Shown in pieces: positions 5,758 to 13,959 of a stretch of DNA of 16,258 bases. The position numbers were made by a program, and so were the translations under genes. The notes under the pieces are model-generated. The model was given only the letters and a program-made list of their open reading frames with translations, was not told the DNA's origin and did not search any database. The DNA comes from DAOUMU01 sp034409055. Its GTDB lineage: Bacteria > Chloroflexota > Anaerolineae > 4572-78 > J111. The stretch covers positions 1 through 16,258 of the forward strand of contig DAOUMU010000202.1 of assembly GCA_034409055.1 (NCBI GenBank), written 5' to 3'. How positions within the stretch are numbered: the first letter of the stretch is position 1; every line of letters begins with the position of its first letter.

Positions 5758-7392
5758 ATGAAAAAGTTAAATCTCGGAACCGGCGCTTTGGTTGGGGCGT
5801 TACTGACCGCGCCGCTAATTGGGGTGATGTATCTGGCCTATCAATTGGCCGGCTTACCCTTTGTTCCCTTTGATTTATTTGACTGGTTGACGCGGGTGCT
5901 ACCTGGCCCCCTGATCACGTTTGGCATTGACTTGATGATTGACACAATGCTGTGGCTAGGGGTGAGCGTTGCTGACACCGCTAAAACCGCAGAACAGGTT
6001 ATGGCCGTCTTGCAGTTTTTTGTAGGCGGCATCATTGCCGGCATTATTTTCTTTGCCGTTATGAGCGTGCGAAATATCAAATCTGACCCCATTGCGGGGA
6101 TTGTGATGGGCGCTCTGTTTGGCCTGCCGTTTATTGCCATCAGTATTGCCATCGGGCAATCGACTGTGCCTCCACTCCTGCAAATTGGGTGGCTGTCGCT
6201 TCTGTTTCTGGCCTGGGGACTGGCTTTAAGTTGGGCCTATCGCCGTCTCATGCCAATTGAGACCGAAACGTCCGTCGAGGCGGATAAAACTCGAGCTGTT
6301 GAAAGGCTCAGTCGCCGGCAATTCTTGATCCGTTTGGGTGCGGCCTCGGCTGTAATCACGGTGGTTGGGGCCGGCGTGGGGACCGTGATGGCCCAGAGCA
6401 AGCAACGCCGGCTGGAGCAAGCGCTTGAGGATTCAATGGCCCACCAAACCGAAACGAGTGAAGAACTGCCCTTCCCCAATTCGAACGACCCGGTGATGCC
6501 TGCCCCCGGCACTCGCCCGGAATACACGCCGATCAAGGATCATTACAAAGTATTCATTCGCACGGAACCGACCGTCATTGATGGATCAACCTGGGTATTG
6601 CCCATCACCGGTCTGGTCGACAATCCCCTAATGCTGAGCTTGGATGACATCAAAAACAATTATGAGTCGCGCGATCAGTATGTCACCCTCTCCTGCATCT
6701 CCGGCCGCATCGGCACCAGTTTGATTGGTACGACCCAGTGGACCGGGGTTAGCCTGCAAGACATCCTGGCCGATGTGCAGGTTCAGCCGGAGGCTCGTTA
6801 CCTCTACATCACTTCAGGCGACGGCTTTTACGAGAGCGTTGATCTGGAACTGATTACGGCCGATGAGCGAATTATGCTCTGCTACGCCTGGGATGGCCAT
6901 GACCTGCCCATTGATCACGGGTATCCTCTGCGCATCTGGATCCCGGATCGCTACGGCATGAAACAACCCAGATGGATTACCGGCATTGAGGTGACTGACC
7001 AGTACAAAGAGGGCTATTGGGTCGAGCGTAACTGGGATGAGGTTGCCCAGGTGAAAACGACGTCCGTCATTGATACTGTTGCGGTCAACGCGGTCACCGA
7101 AGGTAGTGACCAAAAGCTTGTGCCCGTTGGAGGGATTGCCTTTTCCGGCGCGCGTGGCATCTCAAAGGTTGAAGTCAGGGTTGACGGTGGTCCCTGGCAA
7201 GAAGCTAAACTGCGCTCACCCCTTTCGGAAACAACCTGGGTAATCTGGCGTTATGATTGGCCCTTTGCAGAAGGCGAACATACATTTGAGGTGCGCTGTA
7301 CCGAGGGGGATGGCACGCCACAAATCGAGGAGAAACGCCCCAATCGGCCCAGCGGTGCAACCGGCCTGCACAGCTTAGATGCAACCATTTAA
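5758..7392 (+). CDS. Membrane-anchored molybdopterin oxidoreductase (sulfite oxidase family)
   Basis: This is a 544-residue protein. The N-terminal ~165 residues hold about four membrane segments (~8-30, 83-103, 110-133, 141-162). Then comes a Tat-like SRRQFLIRLG motif followed by a hydrophobic stretch (~185-212), so the catalytic part is probably exported folded. The oxidoreductase molybdopterin domain spans ~255-420: LSCISGR with Cys313 as the expected Mo ligand, WTGVSL (328-333), and HGYPLRIWIPDRYG-KQPRWI (387-407). A C-terminal dimerisation-type beta domain (~440-544) contains SGARGISKVEVRVDGG and ends TGLHSL. The family oxidises or reduces sulfite-like or S/N-oxide substrates with Moco, without haem in this arrangement; the substrate is unknown. 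ATG 5758 is preceded by GGGAGGA with a good spacing. It is the only clear plus-strand gene here and has no partner haem or cytochrome gene nearby. Confidence 0.88.
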   Translation: MKKLNLGTGALVGALLTAPLIGVMYLAYQLAGLPFVPFDLFDWLTRVLPGPLITFGIDLMIDTMLWLGVSVADTAKTAEQVMAVLQFFVGGIIAGIIFFAVMSVRNIKSDPIAGIVMGALFGLPFIAISIAIGQSTVPPLLQIGWLSLLFLAWGLALSWAYRRLMPIETETSVEADKTRAVERLSRRQFLIRLGAASAVITVVGAGVGTVMAQSKQRRLEQALEDSMAHQTETSEELPFPNSNDPVMPAPGTRPEYTPIKDHYKVFIRTEPTVIDGSTWVLPITGLVDNPLMLSLDDIKNNYESRDQYVTLSCISGRIGTSLIGTTQWTGVSLQDILADVQVQPEARYLYITSGDGFYESVDLELITADERIMLCYAWDGHDLPIDHGYPLRIWIPDRYGMKQPRWITGIEVTDQYKEGYWVERNWDEVAQVKTTSVIDTVAVNAVTEGSDQKLVPVGGIAFSGARGISKVEVRVDGGPWQEAKLRSPLSETTWVIWRYDWPFAEGEHTFEVRCTEGDGTPQIEEKRPNRPSGATGLHSLDATI

Positions 7393-7523
7393 AGTAGAGC
7401 GCATCGTCGTCACTTAATCCAACAGATGTTGTTGAAGAATAAGGTATGATCAAGGCACAGCCTTGCCCAAAATTTGATATGGGCCCAAATGCATATCTTC
7501 CAGTTGGCCGTGGGGGAAGTGCC
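7393..7523. other. Convergent spacer with weak hairpins
   Basis: This is the space between the ends of the molybdoenzyme (plus) and channel (minus) genes. It holds CAAGGC-ACA-GCCTTG (7451-7465) and GATATG...CATATC (7476-7497). Neither is followed by a clear T-run, so terminator function is only possible. Confidence 0.3.
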
Positions 7524-9827
7524 CTAAAAAGGCAAAGTAATGATTTCATACCGGTATAAAAATAAGGCGATACCTATCAAAATCACAACCGGATAAACCA
7601 CCCGGCTAATCCGGTTTATGCGTTCTACCAGGGCTTCATTCTCTTTGCTATATTGCCTGTGATTGATAATGGTCAGAATCAGTTCAATGGTGATTAACAC
7701 ATAAATACTGTAGAAAACATAATCAAGAGCGACGATATAACCCACCCCCGGTAAATCGCTCGACAGTTTTAAGTGGAAAAAGGCCACGGTTAACAGAGCA
7801 CCGGTCACAATCCCGTAAGCTGATGAAAGTTGGGTAGGCGGCAGAAAAAAGACCAGGTAGGCGACACCAATGACCACAAACATGGGAAACAAGTTTTTGA
7901 TACTGAAAATAAAAGGATCCCTTTTGATATGGATGACTGCGTTGAATCTTGAATATTCGATACCAGCATCTGAGCCGGTAAACCTGGGATTGCCCATGGT
8001 TGACTCGTTGTACATAATGTCCTGAGAAAAGTGGGCCTCTATGGGTTCCCAGTTGGTAATTGAGCCAAACACGTTTGCCCTTTCAAACTTCTCCAAAATA
8101 GCTTCACTTTTGGTTTGGCGCATGCCCACTTCATCCACCGCATAAATCAGCTTTTCTCGCGTTAAATTGGTGTGGCGAAATTTAATGGCCAATGTTTGTT
8201 CGTCAAAGGGGTAGTCCTCAAAATCAAAGTCACTCTTAAAATCGGCGATAATGCGGTAAGCCCGATAGGTTACCCCATTCACAACTTCGTCGGCTATCGG
8301 TTCCCCCAGCTCGACTTTCTCGACTGAATTGATAAATTCAACATCACTTTCCACAACATCTTCAAACTGGCTTTGATAGCGAAACCAAAGGTAAAAATCT
8401 ATCGTATAAGTCGAACTCTTCGCATCAAGGTTACTGACTTGGTTAATATCTACTCCAGTATAGACGATGTTGGTTTTATAAATCGGGCTGCCATTATCAA
8501 TAATAATTCGACCGACCTGACGTTCTTGCAAAAAATCGGCCCAACGGTAAGCGTCGGTCAGATATTGAAGCTGAGTCCAGGCTGAAACAAAACGCCCATC
8601 TTTGTAGATGCCAATATCGACCAGTTTATCGGCTTCACGGTTCAGGCCCTGGCCAAGATCAACTTTATCAACATCGCCATACTCGTCAAAGTAAATAGGT
8701 CCGGTCAACCCTTCAATATCATCTGCGGGACCAAGCTGGGCTAAATGATCCCTGATCTTTTGGCGTTCTTCGGCCAAATTTTCCTGTTTACCCTGCACCT
8801 CCGCCATTTCAATTGTCCGAATAGCCACTAAAGCAGCCTCATAATAAGTGGCGGCAGTCCAACCTGGTTCCACCCCGTACAGTTCAAGAAAATCATTCCT
8901 GAACTGTTGAGCTTCTTCATTCGCAGCATCAAAGATGATAGGAGATACAGCGTAGATACCCTCCAAAAAAAATCCGGGCTGATCCTGTTCCTCGGAATAT
9001 TCCTCAAATTGTTCAGCAAAGGAAGGGTCCCCTATGGCATCAGCGCCGATGATGCCATAGGGCAGGTTATTGCGCTTCATTAAAACGATAAGCTTTTCGG
9101 CCTCGCTACCATGCGTGGCCAGAAAAACCATGCCAGGGCCGTCCGTTTCGACCCGTGATAATTCTCCGATAATTCCCTCAAGCGCCTGGTCCAGATTTTC
9201 GTTTTCTTGACTATTAAAATCCCATTTACCGTTGATCTCGCCCCCCAAGCTTTGGAATTTGCTTTCAAAAGCCTCCACCAGCGATGTGCCATAGTTATCC
9301 TGGTCGTAGATAATGCTGACGGTCTTCTGTTTTAGCACTTCGTGCACATAAATTGCCAAAAAATTGGCTTGGGAACGATTAGTGAAGATGACTCTAAAGT
9401 ACCAATCGTTCCCTTCAGTCACATCGTTAGCCGTGGCCGAACCAGAAATCGCCGGAAGGCCAAATTCTTGATAGACTTCACCTCCTGCTCTGGAAGTAGA
9501 ACTAAAATGATGCCCCAGCACAACGAGGGCGTTACTTTTCGCAATTTCCAAGGCCCTTTCCCGCGCCAGGTCCATATTGTCTTCGTCATCGAACTCAAGC
9601 AATTTCACGGTTTTTCCATTGACTTCATAATCTATCTGGTCAAGGTACATCCTGATACCCCTGACCATCTCCTCGCCATCCGGTTTATTCGTCGGCCCGA
9701 CAACGGCGATATAAAGTACCTCACTTGTAGAAAATAGACCCGCTTTGAAGAGGAGAAAGAGGGCAACGATCAATATGACCAGCAAGGCGATTAATACGCG
9801 CAGATCCGGTTTCCAATTCATTTTCAT
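7524..9827 (-). CDS. Periplasmic-binding domain fused to a pentameric ligand-gated ion channel
   Basis: This is a 767-residue protein with an N-terminal signal anchor (~10-28). Residues ~37-412 form a type-I binding domain of the Leu/Ile/Val (ABC branched-chain amino acid) class, with YIAVVGP, GEEMVRGIRMYLDQ, VLGHHFSSTS, YDQDNYGTSLVEAF and the C-terminal IYFDEYGDV. Residues ~440-635 look like a pLGIC extracellular domain, including the Pro-loop signature DYPFDEQTL (~538-546) without the flanking Cys of animal receptors. Then M1 begins at KRDPFIFSIKNLFP (~635-648) and ends FFLP. M2 is ~667-687 with a Leu at the 9' position, DLPGVGY opens M3, and M4 is near the C terminus (~743-760). The product is probably a homopentameric channel in the cytoplasmic membrane, gated by an amino acid-like ligand. 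GTG 9836 is an alternative start, but ATG 9827 has AGGTG six bases upstream, so I chose it. It follows the secreted-protein gene by 9 bp. Confidence 0.88.
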   Translation of the reverse strand: MKMNWKPDLRVLIALLVILIVALFLLFKAGLFSTSEVLYIAVVGPTNKPDGEEMVRGIRMYLDQIDYEVNGKTVKLLEFDDEDNMDLARERALEIAKSNALVVLGHHFSSTSRAGGEVYQEFGLPAISGSATANDVTEGNDWYFRVIFTNRSQANFLAIYVHEVLKQKTVSIIYDQDNYGTSLVEAFESKFQSLGGEINGKWDFNSQENENLDQALEGIIGELSRVETDGPGMVFLATHGSEAEKLIVLMKRNNLPYGIIGADAIGDPSFAEQFEEYSEEQDQPGFFLEGIYAVSPIIFDAANEEAQQFRNDFLELYGVEPGWTAATYYEAALVAIRTIEMAEVQGKQENLAEERQKIRDHLAQLGPADDIEGLTGPIYFDEYGDVDKVDLGQGLNREADKLVDIGIYKDGRFVSAWTQLQYLTDAYRWADFLQERQVGRIIIDNGSPIYKTNIVYTGVDINQVSNLDAKSSTYTIDFYLWFRYQSQFEDVVESDVEFINSVEKVELGEPIADEVVNGVTYRAYRIIADFKSDFDFEDYPFDEQTLAIKFRHTNLTREKLIYAVDEVGMRQTKSEAILEKFERANVFGSITNWEPIEAHFSQDIMYNESTMGNPRFTGSDAGIEYSRFNAVIHIKRDPFIFSIKNLFPMFVVIGVAYLVFFLPPTQLSSAYGIVTGALLTVAFFHLKLSSDLPGVGYIVALDYVFYSIYVLITIELILTIINHRQYSKENEALVERINRISRVVYPVVILIGIALFLYRYEIITLPF

Positions 9828-9833
9828 CTCGGG

Positions 9834-9838
9834 CACCT
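9834..9838 (-). promoter_or_regulatory. Ribosome binding site that decides the channel gene start
   Basis: AGGTG on the minus strand overlaps the stop codon of the upstream gene and lies six bases before ATG 9827. The GTG inside it (9836-9834) would itself be a start but would have no ribosome binding site. The overlap suggests translational coupling of the two genes. Confidence 0.5.
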
Positions 9839-10487
9839 AAAATATGTCAAAGGTAAAGAGTAAATAATCAACGGGGAACTCGTTATCGTTACGTAAACGA
9901 ATGTAGATAGGTTGATCGCCGATGAGGGACCCACTCCATATCATTTCCCCACTTTTGTCGTCGTTATCCAATGAGCGGACTGACCCTGCCCCGAAGCTTT
10001 TAATCTGATTGGGATATCCTTTTGACCATATGGCCGGCATGCTAGAGTCAAATAACTCCATGGAAACTCGATCCCGGGGATTGCCATCATTCGGGGTGAA
10101 GTAGAGAGAGAGGGTCAGCGGCACATAGACGCCACTACCGCCACCGGGGCCCATGGCTTCGATAGAAAACCAGCGCTTTTCACCTGCTCCCAGATTTCCT
10201 TCATTGACGCCCATCTCCAGGGATAGAGGATGGTTGATGTCAATACCGGGCGGGATATCTGTTGCTGGAGATTGGCCGGCAACAATCTCCGTCGGGGTAT
10301 TTGTTGTCGGCATCGGGGTGGGTGTAGGCGGTAGGGGGGTAGGGGCGGCTGAAGCTTGAAGTAACTGCGGCTGAGAGCTATAACCGGAGGATTGCTCCAT
10401 AAACTTTTGGGCCGTAACGGTCTGCTGCTGGATCAAAATGAATAATCCAGCAAGAACAGTCGCCCCAATAATGTGAAAGTATTTCAT
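9837..10487 (-). CDS. Exported protein with Pro/Thr linker and beta-sandwich-like domain
   Basis: This is a 216-residue protein. Residues 1-26 form a signal peptide or anchor (ATVLAGLFILI core, TVTA-Q end), followed by a Gln/Ser stretch and a Pro/Thr-rich linker (PTPLPPTPTPMPTT, ~49-62). The remaining ~130 residues look all-beta: GEKRWFSIEA, PLTLSLYFTP, DRVSMELFD, GEMIWSGSL, IYIRLRNDN and a final DYLLFTFDIF. This pattern resembles pre-peptidase C-terminal (PPC-like) jelly-roll domains, but the match is by eye only. ATG 10487 has AAGGGG eight bases upstream. It is the first gene of a two-gene unit with the channel, whose ribosome binding site overlaps its stop codon, so a role as an accessory or ligand-presenting partner on the outer face is plausible but inferred. 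Confidence 0.75.
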   Translation of the reverse strand: MKYFHIIGATVLAGLFILIQQQTVTAQKFMEQSSGYSSQPQLLQASAAPTPLPPTPTPMPTTNTPTEIVAGQSPATDIPPGIDINHPLSLEMGVNEGNLGAGEKRWFSIEAMGPGGGSGVYVPLTLSLYFTPNDGNPRDRVSMELFDSSMPAIWSKGYPNQIKSFGAGSVRSLDNDDKSGEMIWSGSLIGDQPIYIRLRNDNEFPVDYLLFTFDIF

Positions 10488-10807
10488 AATTCTTTCCCCT
10501 TATTTTGAAGGGTATTGGACTTAAAGGATATAAAAAAGATAATGTTCGACAACAGAGTAACTCGGCCGGGTGTAAGCCAAAGTTACCTGTTGTACCCCCA
10601 AAATCATTTGGGTGTGTTTCAAATAAGTCGAACAGTTGTTATTACGTATTGCGTGTTACGTGCCAAAAAAACACGCAATACGTAACACGCAACACGATGT
10701 TTTGAAATGCTCTGACTCAAGTGAAACACACCCAAATCATTTAACATTATTATAATCGTTGTTAACGGTTATCACGAGCGGGTAAAAGGTACCAATATAA
10801 TAACAGA
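10488..10807. other. Intergenic region between sugar and channel units, with a MITE
   Basis: This 320-base gap separates the end of the SIS gene (10808) from the start of the secreted-protein gene (10487), both on the minus strand. It contains the palindromic element at 10610-10733. The promoter of the channel unit should lie in 10488-10600, but I see no convincing -35/-10 pair. No clean intrinsic terminator follows the SIS gene; the palindrome may serve that role. Confidence 0.55.
10610..10733. mobile_element. MITE-like palindrome with perfect 12-bp ends and 9-bp target duplication
   Basis: The ends are perfect inverted repeats: GGGTGTGTTTCA (10610-10621) and TGAAACACACCC (10722-10733). AAATCATTT abuts both (10601-10609 and 10734-10742), fitting a 9-bp target-site duplication. 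Inside is a second perfect 16-bp inverted repeat, TTACGTATTGCGTGTT (10642-10657) with its complement at 10670-10685, around an A-rich 12-base loop. The whole element could fold as one long hairpin in DNA or RNA. It has no coding capacity. Confidence 0.75.
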
Positions 10808-11857
10808 TCACCTGGTTTCCGTCACTTTACGCAAGCCGCGAGGATGATCCGGGTCATAATCCCGGACATAGGCCAGATGCATAGCGAAGAGTTGTCCCGG
10901 AATGATGGCTGTAATGGGTGAAAGCCATTCAGGCACGGGGTGGGGGAGGGTCAGGGGAATGCGAGCCAGGGTCAGCGTCTCTGGTTCGTCACTAATGACA
11001 ATAATTTCGGCTTCACGCTGCTCCAGGGTACGGATGAAGTTCTGGATTTCAGGCAACATGACCCCGGAAGGAGCAATGACAATGGCCGGGAAGCCGTGCT
11101 CAATCAAGGCCAGGGGGCCATGCATAAAATCGGCGCTGCTGTAGGGTTCGGCAATGATATAAGTTAGCTCTTTTAGCTTCAAGGCCAACTCAAAGGCCGT
11201 AGCGTAGTTGTAACCCCGCCCAATCACCACGCAGTCTCGCATGTAGCGATAGCGCTGAGCAATTTGGGCAATTTCAGCATCCATCGAGAGGGTGGTGGCC
11301 ACGGTTTCAGGTATTTGTCCCAGCGCTGCCAGCATTTGTTCGTCTTCGGCCAGGCTGGCCCCCAATAAAGCAATGGCCGCCAGTTGGCTGGTGTAGGTCT
11401 TGGTGGCAGCGATAGAGCGCTCCACGCCTGCCTGTAGGTTGATGACGTAATCAGCTTCTCCTCCCAGGTCAGAGTCGGGGAAATTGGTGACCGCTGCCGT
11501 GAGCATACCCTGGCGACGGGCTTCGACCAGAACAGCGACAATATCCGGGCTTTTACCACTTTGACTGATGCCCAGCACTAAGGCATTGCCAAAGCGGGGT
11601 GGCTGCTTGTAAATGGTAAACAGGCTGGGAGTAGCCAGGGCCACGGTCAGGCCATTGACCGCCCCCAACAGGTATTGCGCATAGCGTCCGGCATTATCAC
11701 TGGTCCCCCGGGCGGCGATGACCACGTGAGTTACCTGGCGCTGCTTGATTGCTACGGCCAGGCGTTGGATAACCTCTTTTTCCTGTGCCAGAAGATGGCT
11801 CAAAACGACCGGTTGTTCGTGAATCTCTTGAAAAAGATAAGACTGTTTTAATGTCAT
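10808..11857 (-). CDS. SIS-domain sugar-phosphate isomerase/deaminase (GlmS isomerase-like)
   Basis: This is a 349-residue protein with two SIS domains and no glutaminase domain. SIS-1 (~40-170) has ARGTSDNA (49-56), ISQSGKSPDI (97-106) and ATKTYTSQLA. SIS-2 (~205-335) has GRGYNYATAFELALKLKEL with Glu230 and FMHGPLAL with His246, and the tail HPRGLRKVTETR carries Lys344. These match the positions of the isomerase-domain Glu, His and Lys of GlmS, so an active isomerase or deaminase on a hexosamine 6-phosphate (NagB-II or AgaS type) is likely; the exact sugar is not shown. ATG 11857 has GGGAG eight bases upstream. It is the last gene of the sugar operon, 78 bp after the second oxidoreductase gene. 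Confidence 0.85.
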   Translation of the reverse strand: MTLKQSYLFQEIHEQPVVLSHLLAQEKEVIQRLAVAIKQRQVTHVVIAARGTSDNAGRYAQYLLGAVNGLTVALATPSLFTIYKQPPRFGNALVLGISQSGKSPDIVAVLVEARRQGMLTAAVTNFPDSDLGGEADYVINLQAGVERSIAATKTYTSQLAAIALLGASLAEDEQMLAALGQIPETVATTLSMDAEIAQIAQRYRYMRDCVVIGRGYNYATAFELALKLKELTYIIAEPYSSADFMHGPLALIEHGFPAIVIAPSGVMLPEIQNFIRTLEQREAEIIVISDEPETLTLARIPLTLPHPVPEWLSPITAIIPGQLFAMHLAYVRDYDPDHPRGLRKVTETR

Positions 11858-11935
11858 CAGGGATACTCCCTTCCTTGGAGAAACGCCTGGTCGCTTTGAT
11901 CAGCCAATGCCTGGGGGATTGAAGCTCCGTATGTT

Positions 11936-12934
11936 TTAGTTTAACGGCAACTTGACCGGTTGCCCCCTCTCCACCGAGGCGTAGGCTGCTAAAGCAACCT
12001 CCAAAGCCTTGTAACCATCTTCACCGGTGACCCGTGGAGCACGTTGTTCTCGGATTGCGGCCACAAACTCTTCGATCATGGCCTGATTAGCATCGGAGCC
12101 CCAGCAGGTCCAATAATGGCTTGAGTCCCGCTGGTTGTAGATATTTAAGTTCTGGCTGAAAGCATCGACGGTGGTCAGGCCACGTTCGCTGACCAGTTCT
12201 ATAATGAGACCACCCCAGGTGGGATAGTTGAGCGGTTTACTCCAGCTACAATCAATACTGGCGAAGGTGCCATTGGCAAAGGTCAGCATGAGCAGACCGC
12301 CTGTTTCGACATCCACCCTGTCCGCATGAAGAATATGATTAGTTTGGGCAAAGACTTCAACCACCTCACTGTTCAGATACCAGCGCAAGACATCCGCCAG
12401 ATGGACGGTGTGGTCCATCACTGCCCCACCCCCGGCCAGTTTTTTATCGACAAACCACTGGCGGTGCTTGAGCGGCATCTGGCCCTGATTGGTAGTATTG
12501 CAGCCATAAACTTTGCCCAGGCTGCCGTTATCCAGCATCGCTTTGATTTCCAACAGAGGGGCGTTGAACCGCATAGGAAAGGCCGTCATTAAGATAACAC
12601 CTGCGGTCTGACAGGCATCCAGTATGGCTTGCGCATCGGCCAAGGTGATAGCCAGGGGTTTCTCACTCAGCACGTGAATCCCGGCCGCAGCGGCCAATTC
12701 CACCAGAGGTCGATGATTGGCATTTTCAGAACAAACTAACACGCCATCCGGTTGCTCGGCCAGCAACGCCTCATAAGATGGGTAGAGCCGGACATCGAAT
12801 AATTCAGCAAAGTGCTGGCCGCGAACCTGTTCATCATCGGCAATACCAATCATCTCGACACCGGGAATGGCTCGCAGATTATGAATGTAGGCTTCGGCGT
12901 GCAGGTGAGCAAAGCTCATTATCCCAATTTTCAT
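11936..12934 (-). CDS. Gfo/Idh/MocA family oxidoreductase (second)
   Basis: This is a 332-residue NAD(P)-dependent dehydrogenase-type protein. The Rossmann part (~1-120) starts MKIGIMSFAHLHAEAY, a variant in which the usual GxGxxG loop is replaced by GIMSFAH, and carries the family motif SEKPLA (90-95) at the cofactor site. The C-terminal alpha/beta domain has GGGAVMDHTVH (168-178), giving the Asp174/His178 pair expected at the active site, and a terminal region GYKALEVALAAYASVERGQPV typical of sugar-active members. The start overlaps the stop of the upstream oxidoreductase gene (ATGA) and has GGAGGTG five bases upstream. It probably oxidises a sugar or polyol derivative brought in by the adjacent transporter; the substrate is not predictable from sequence. 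Confidence 0.88.
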   Translation of the reverse strand: MKIGIMSFAHLHAEAYIHNLRAIPGVEMIGIADDEQVRGQHFAELFDVRLYPSYEALLAEQPDGVLVCSENANHRPLVELAAAAGIHVLSEKPLAITLADAQAILDACQTAGVILMTAFPMRFNAPLLEIKAMLDNGSLGKVYGCNTTNQGQMPLKHRQWFVDKKLAGGGAVMDHTVHLADVLRWYLNSEVVEVFAQTNHILHADRVDVETGGLLMLTFANGTFASIDCSWSKPLNYPTWGGLIIELVSERGLTTVDAFSQNLNIYNQRDSSHYWTCWGSDANQAMIEEFVAAIREQRAPRVTGEDGYKALEVALAAYASVERGQPVKLPLN

Positions 12935-13938
12935 GCGGACACCTCCGGTAATGGCTCCAATGTGACCGGGACGCCTTGTTGGGTCGACTCGATGGCGGCC
13001 AGGGCTATTTGCAAGGCAGCTAGGCCATCTGCTGCACTCACCGGAACGAAACTGTCTTGAGTCAGGGCCCTGTAGAAGGATTTGATTTGGGTGGTGTATG
13101 GACTCTCGCTCAGTGGGCTGCTGGGCAGCGGTACGTCGGGAGCATCGGCTTCTTGTTTATGTAGATGAAGGTGGATAGCAGTGGTGCGCCCCGAGTCGAA
13201 CTCAAGAAAACCGTCCGTACCGGCTATCTCAAAGCGGGTGCGAAACAGCGGCGGTGGATAGGCCCACGAACCCTCGATGTGGGAAATGGCCCCGTTTCGG
13301 TGTTTGAGAATAACCAGACCGTAATCAACGGGGGCATCGGGGTGGGTACTGGTGATGTTCTTGGCAAAAACGCTTTCCACTTCTCCGGCCAGCCAGCGGG
13401 CGTAATCAAAATCATGCACCATCAGGTCCAACACCATCCCGCCGGATTTTTCAAAGTCGATGAACCAGTTGTCGGTGGCTTTTTTAGGGCGGAACGTACC
13501 CCGGGTCAGGCGCACCACGGCCGGCTGACCAATATCGCCATTGGCTACAGCGGCCTTGGCTTGAGCATACTCCGGGAAGAAGCGCACTACATGAGCCACC
13601 AGCAACTTGACCCCGGCCGACCGGCAGGCGGCAATCATTTCCTGTCCCTGGGCCACGGTACGGGCCAGGGGTTTCTCACAGATAATGTCTTTTCCGGCTG
13701 CGGCGGCCTTGAGCACCATTTCGTGGTGCAAATGGGTCGGCGTGCAGATATCGACCACGTCCACATCGGCCAGCATCACCTCAAAATCAGGGTAGACCTG
13801 CGCCCCATACTTTTCGGCGATGGTTTGCGCATGTGGCGGAGATTCGGCCATAAAACCGGCAATCGTGGCCCCAGTCTCAACCCAGCCGGCCGCGTGGGTA
13901 GAGCCCATAAAACCGACGCCGGCAATTCCTACTCGCAT
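12931..13938 (-). CDS. Gfo/Idh/MocA family oxidoreductase (first)
   Basis: This is a 335-residue protein with a canonical Rossmann loop GIAGVGFMG (4-12), CEKPLART (87-94), HVVRFFPEY (116-124) and an active-site GGMVLDLMVHDFDYARW (167-182) with Asp171 and His175. The C-terminal beta sheet domain is complete and ends in GVPVTLEPL. ATG 13938 has an excellent AAGGAG seven bases upstream. It overlaps the next dehydrogenase gene by 4 bp, so the two are translationally coupled and may work sequentially, as in oxidation/reduction (3-keto) sugar pathways of this superfamily. It resembles its neighbour only at family level, so the pair is not a recent tandem duplication. Confidence 0.9.
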   Translation of the reverse strand: MRVGIAGVGFMGSTHAAGWVETGATIAGFMAESPPHAQTIAEKYGAQVYPDFEVMLADVDVVDICTPTHLHHEMVLKAAAAGKDIICEKPLARTVAQGQEMIAACRSAGVKLLVAHVVRFFPEYAQAKAAVANGDIGQPAVVRLTRGTFRPKKATDNWFIDFEKSGGMVLDLMVHDFDYARWLAGEVESVFAKNITSTHPDAPVDYGLVILKHRNGAISHIEGSWAYPPPLFRTRFEIAGTDGFLEFDSGRTTAIHLHLHKQEADAPDVPLPSSPLSESPYTTQIKSFYRALTQDSFVPVSAADGLAALQIALAAIESTQQGVPVTLEPLPEVSA

Positions 13939-13959
13939 TGTGATACTCCTTAAAAGTTA

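Noticed and set aside
7451..7497. Two 6-bp hairpins between the molybdoenzyme and channel genes as terminators
   Set aside because: The stems are short with no T-run on either strand; kept only as weak hairpins in the spacer entry.
10505..10705. Plus-strand 66-codon frame across the palindromic element
   Set aside because: It is made of the inverted-repeat sequence itself and has no ribosome binding site.
13165..13953. Plus-strand open frame of 262 codons opposite the first oxidoreductase gene
   Set aside because: It mirrors a GC-biased real gene; the Gly/His-rich product has no family features.
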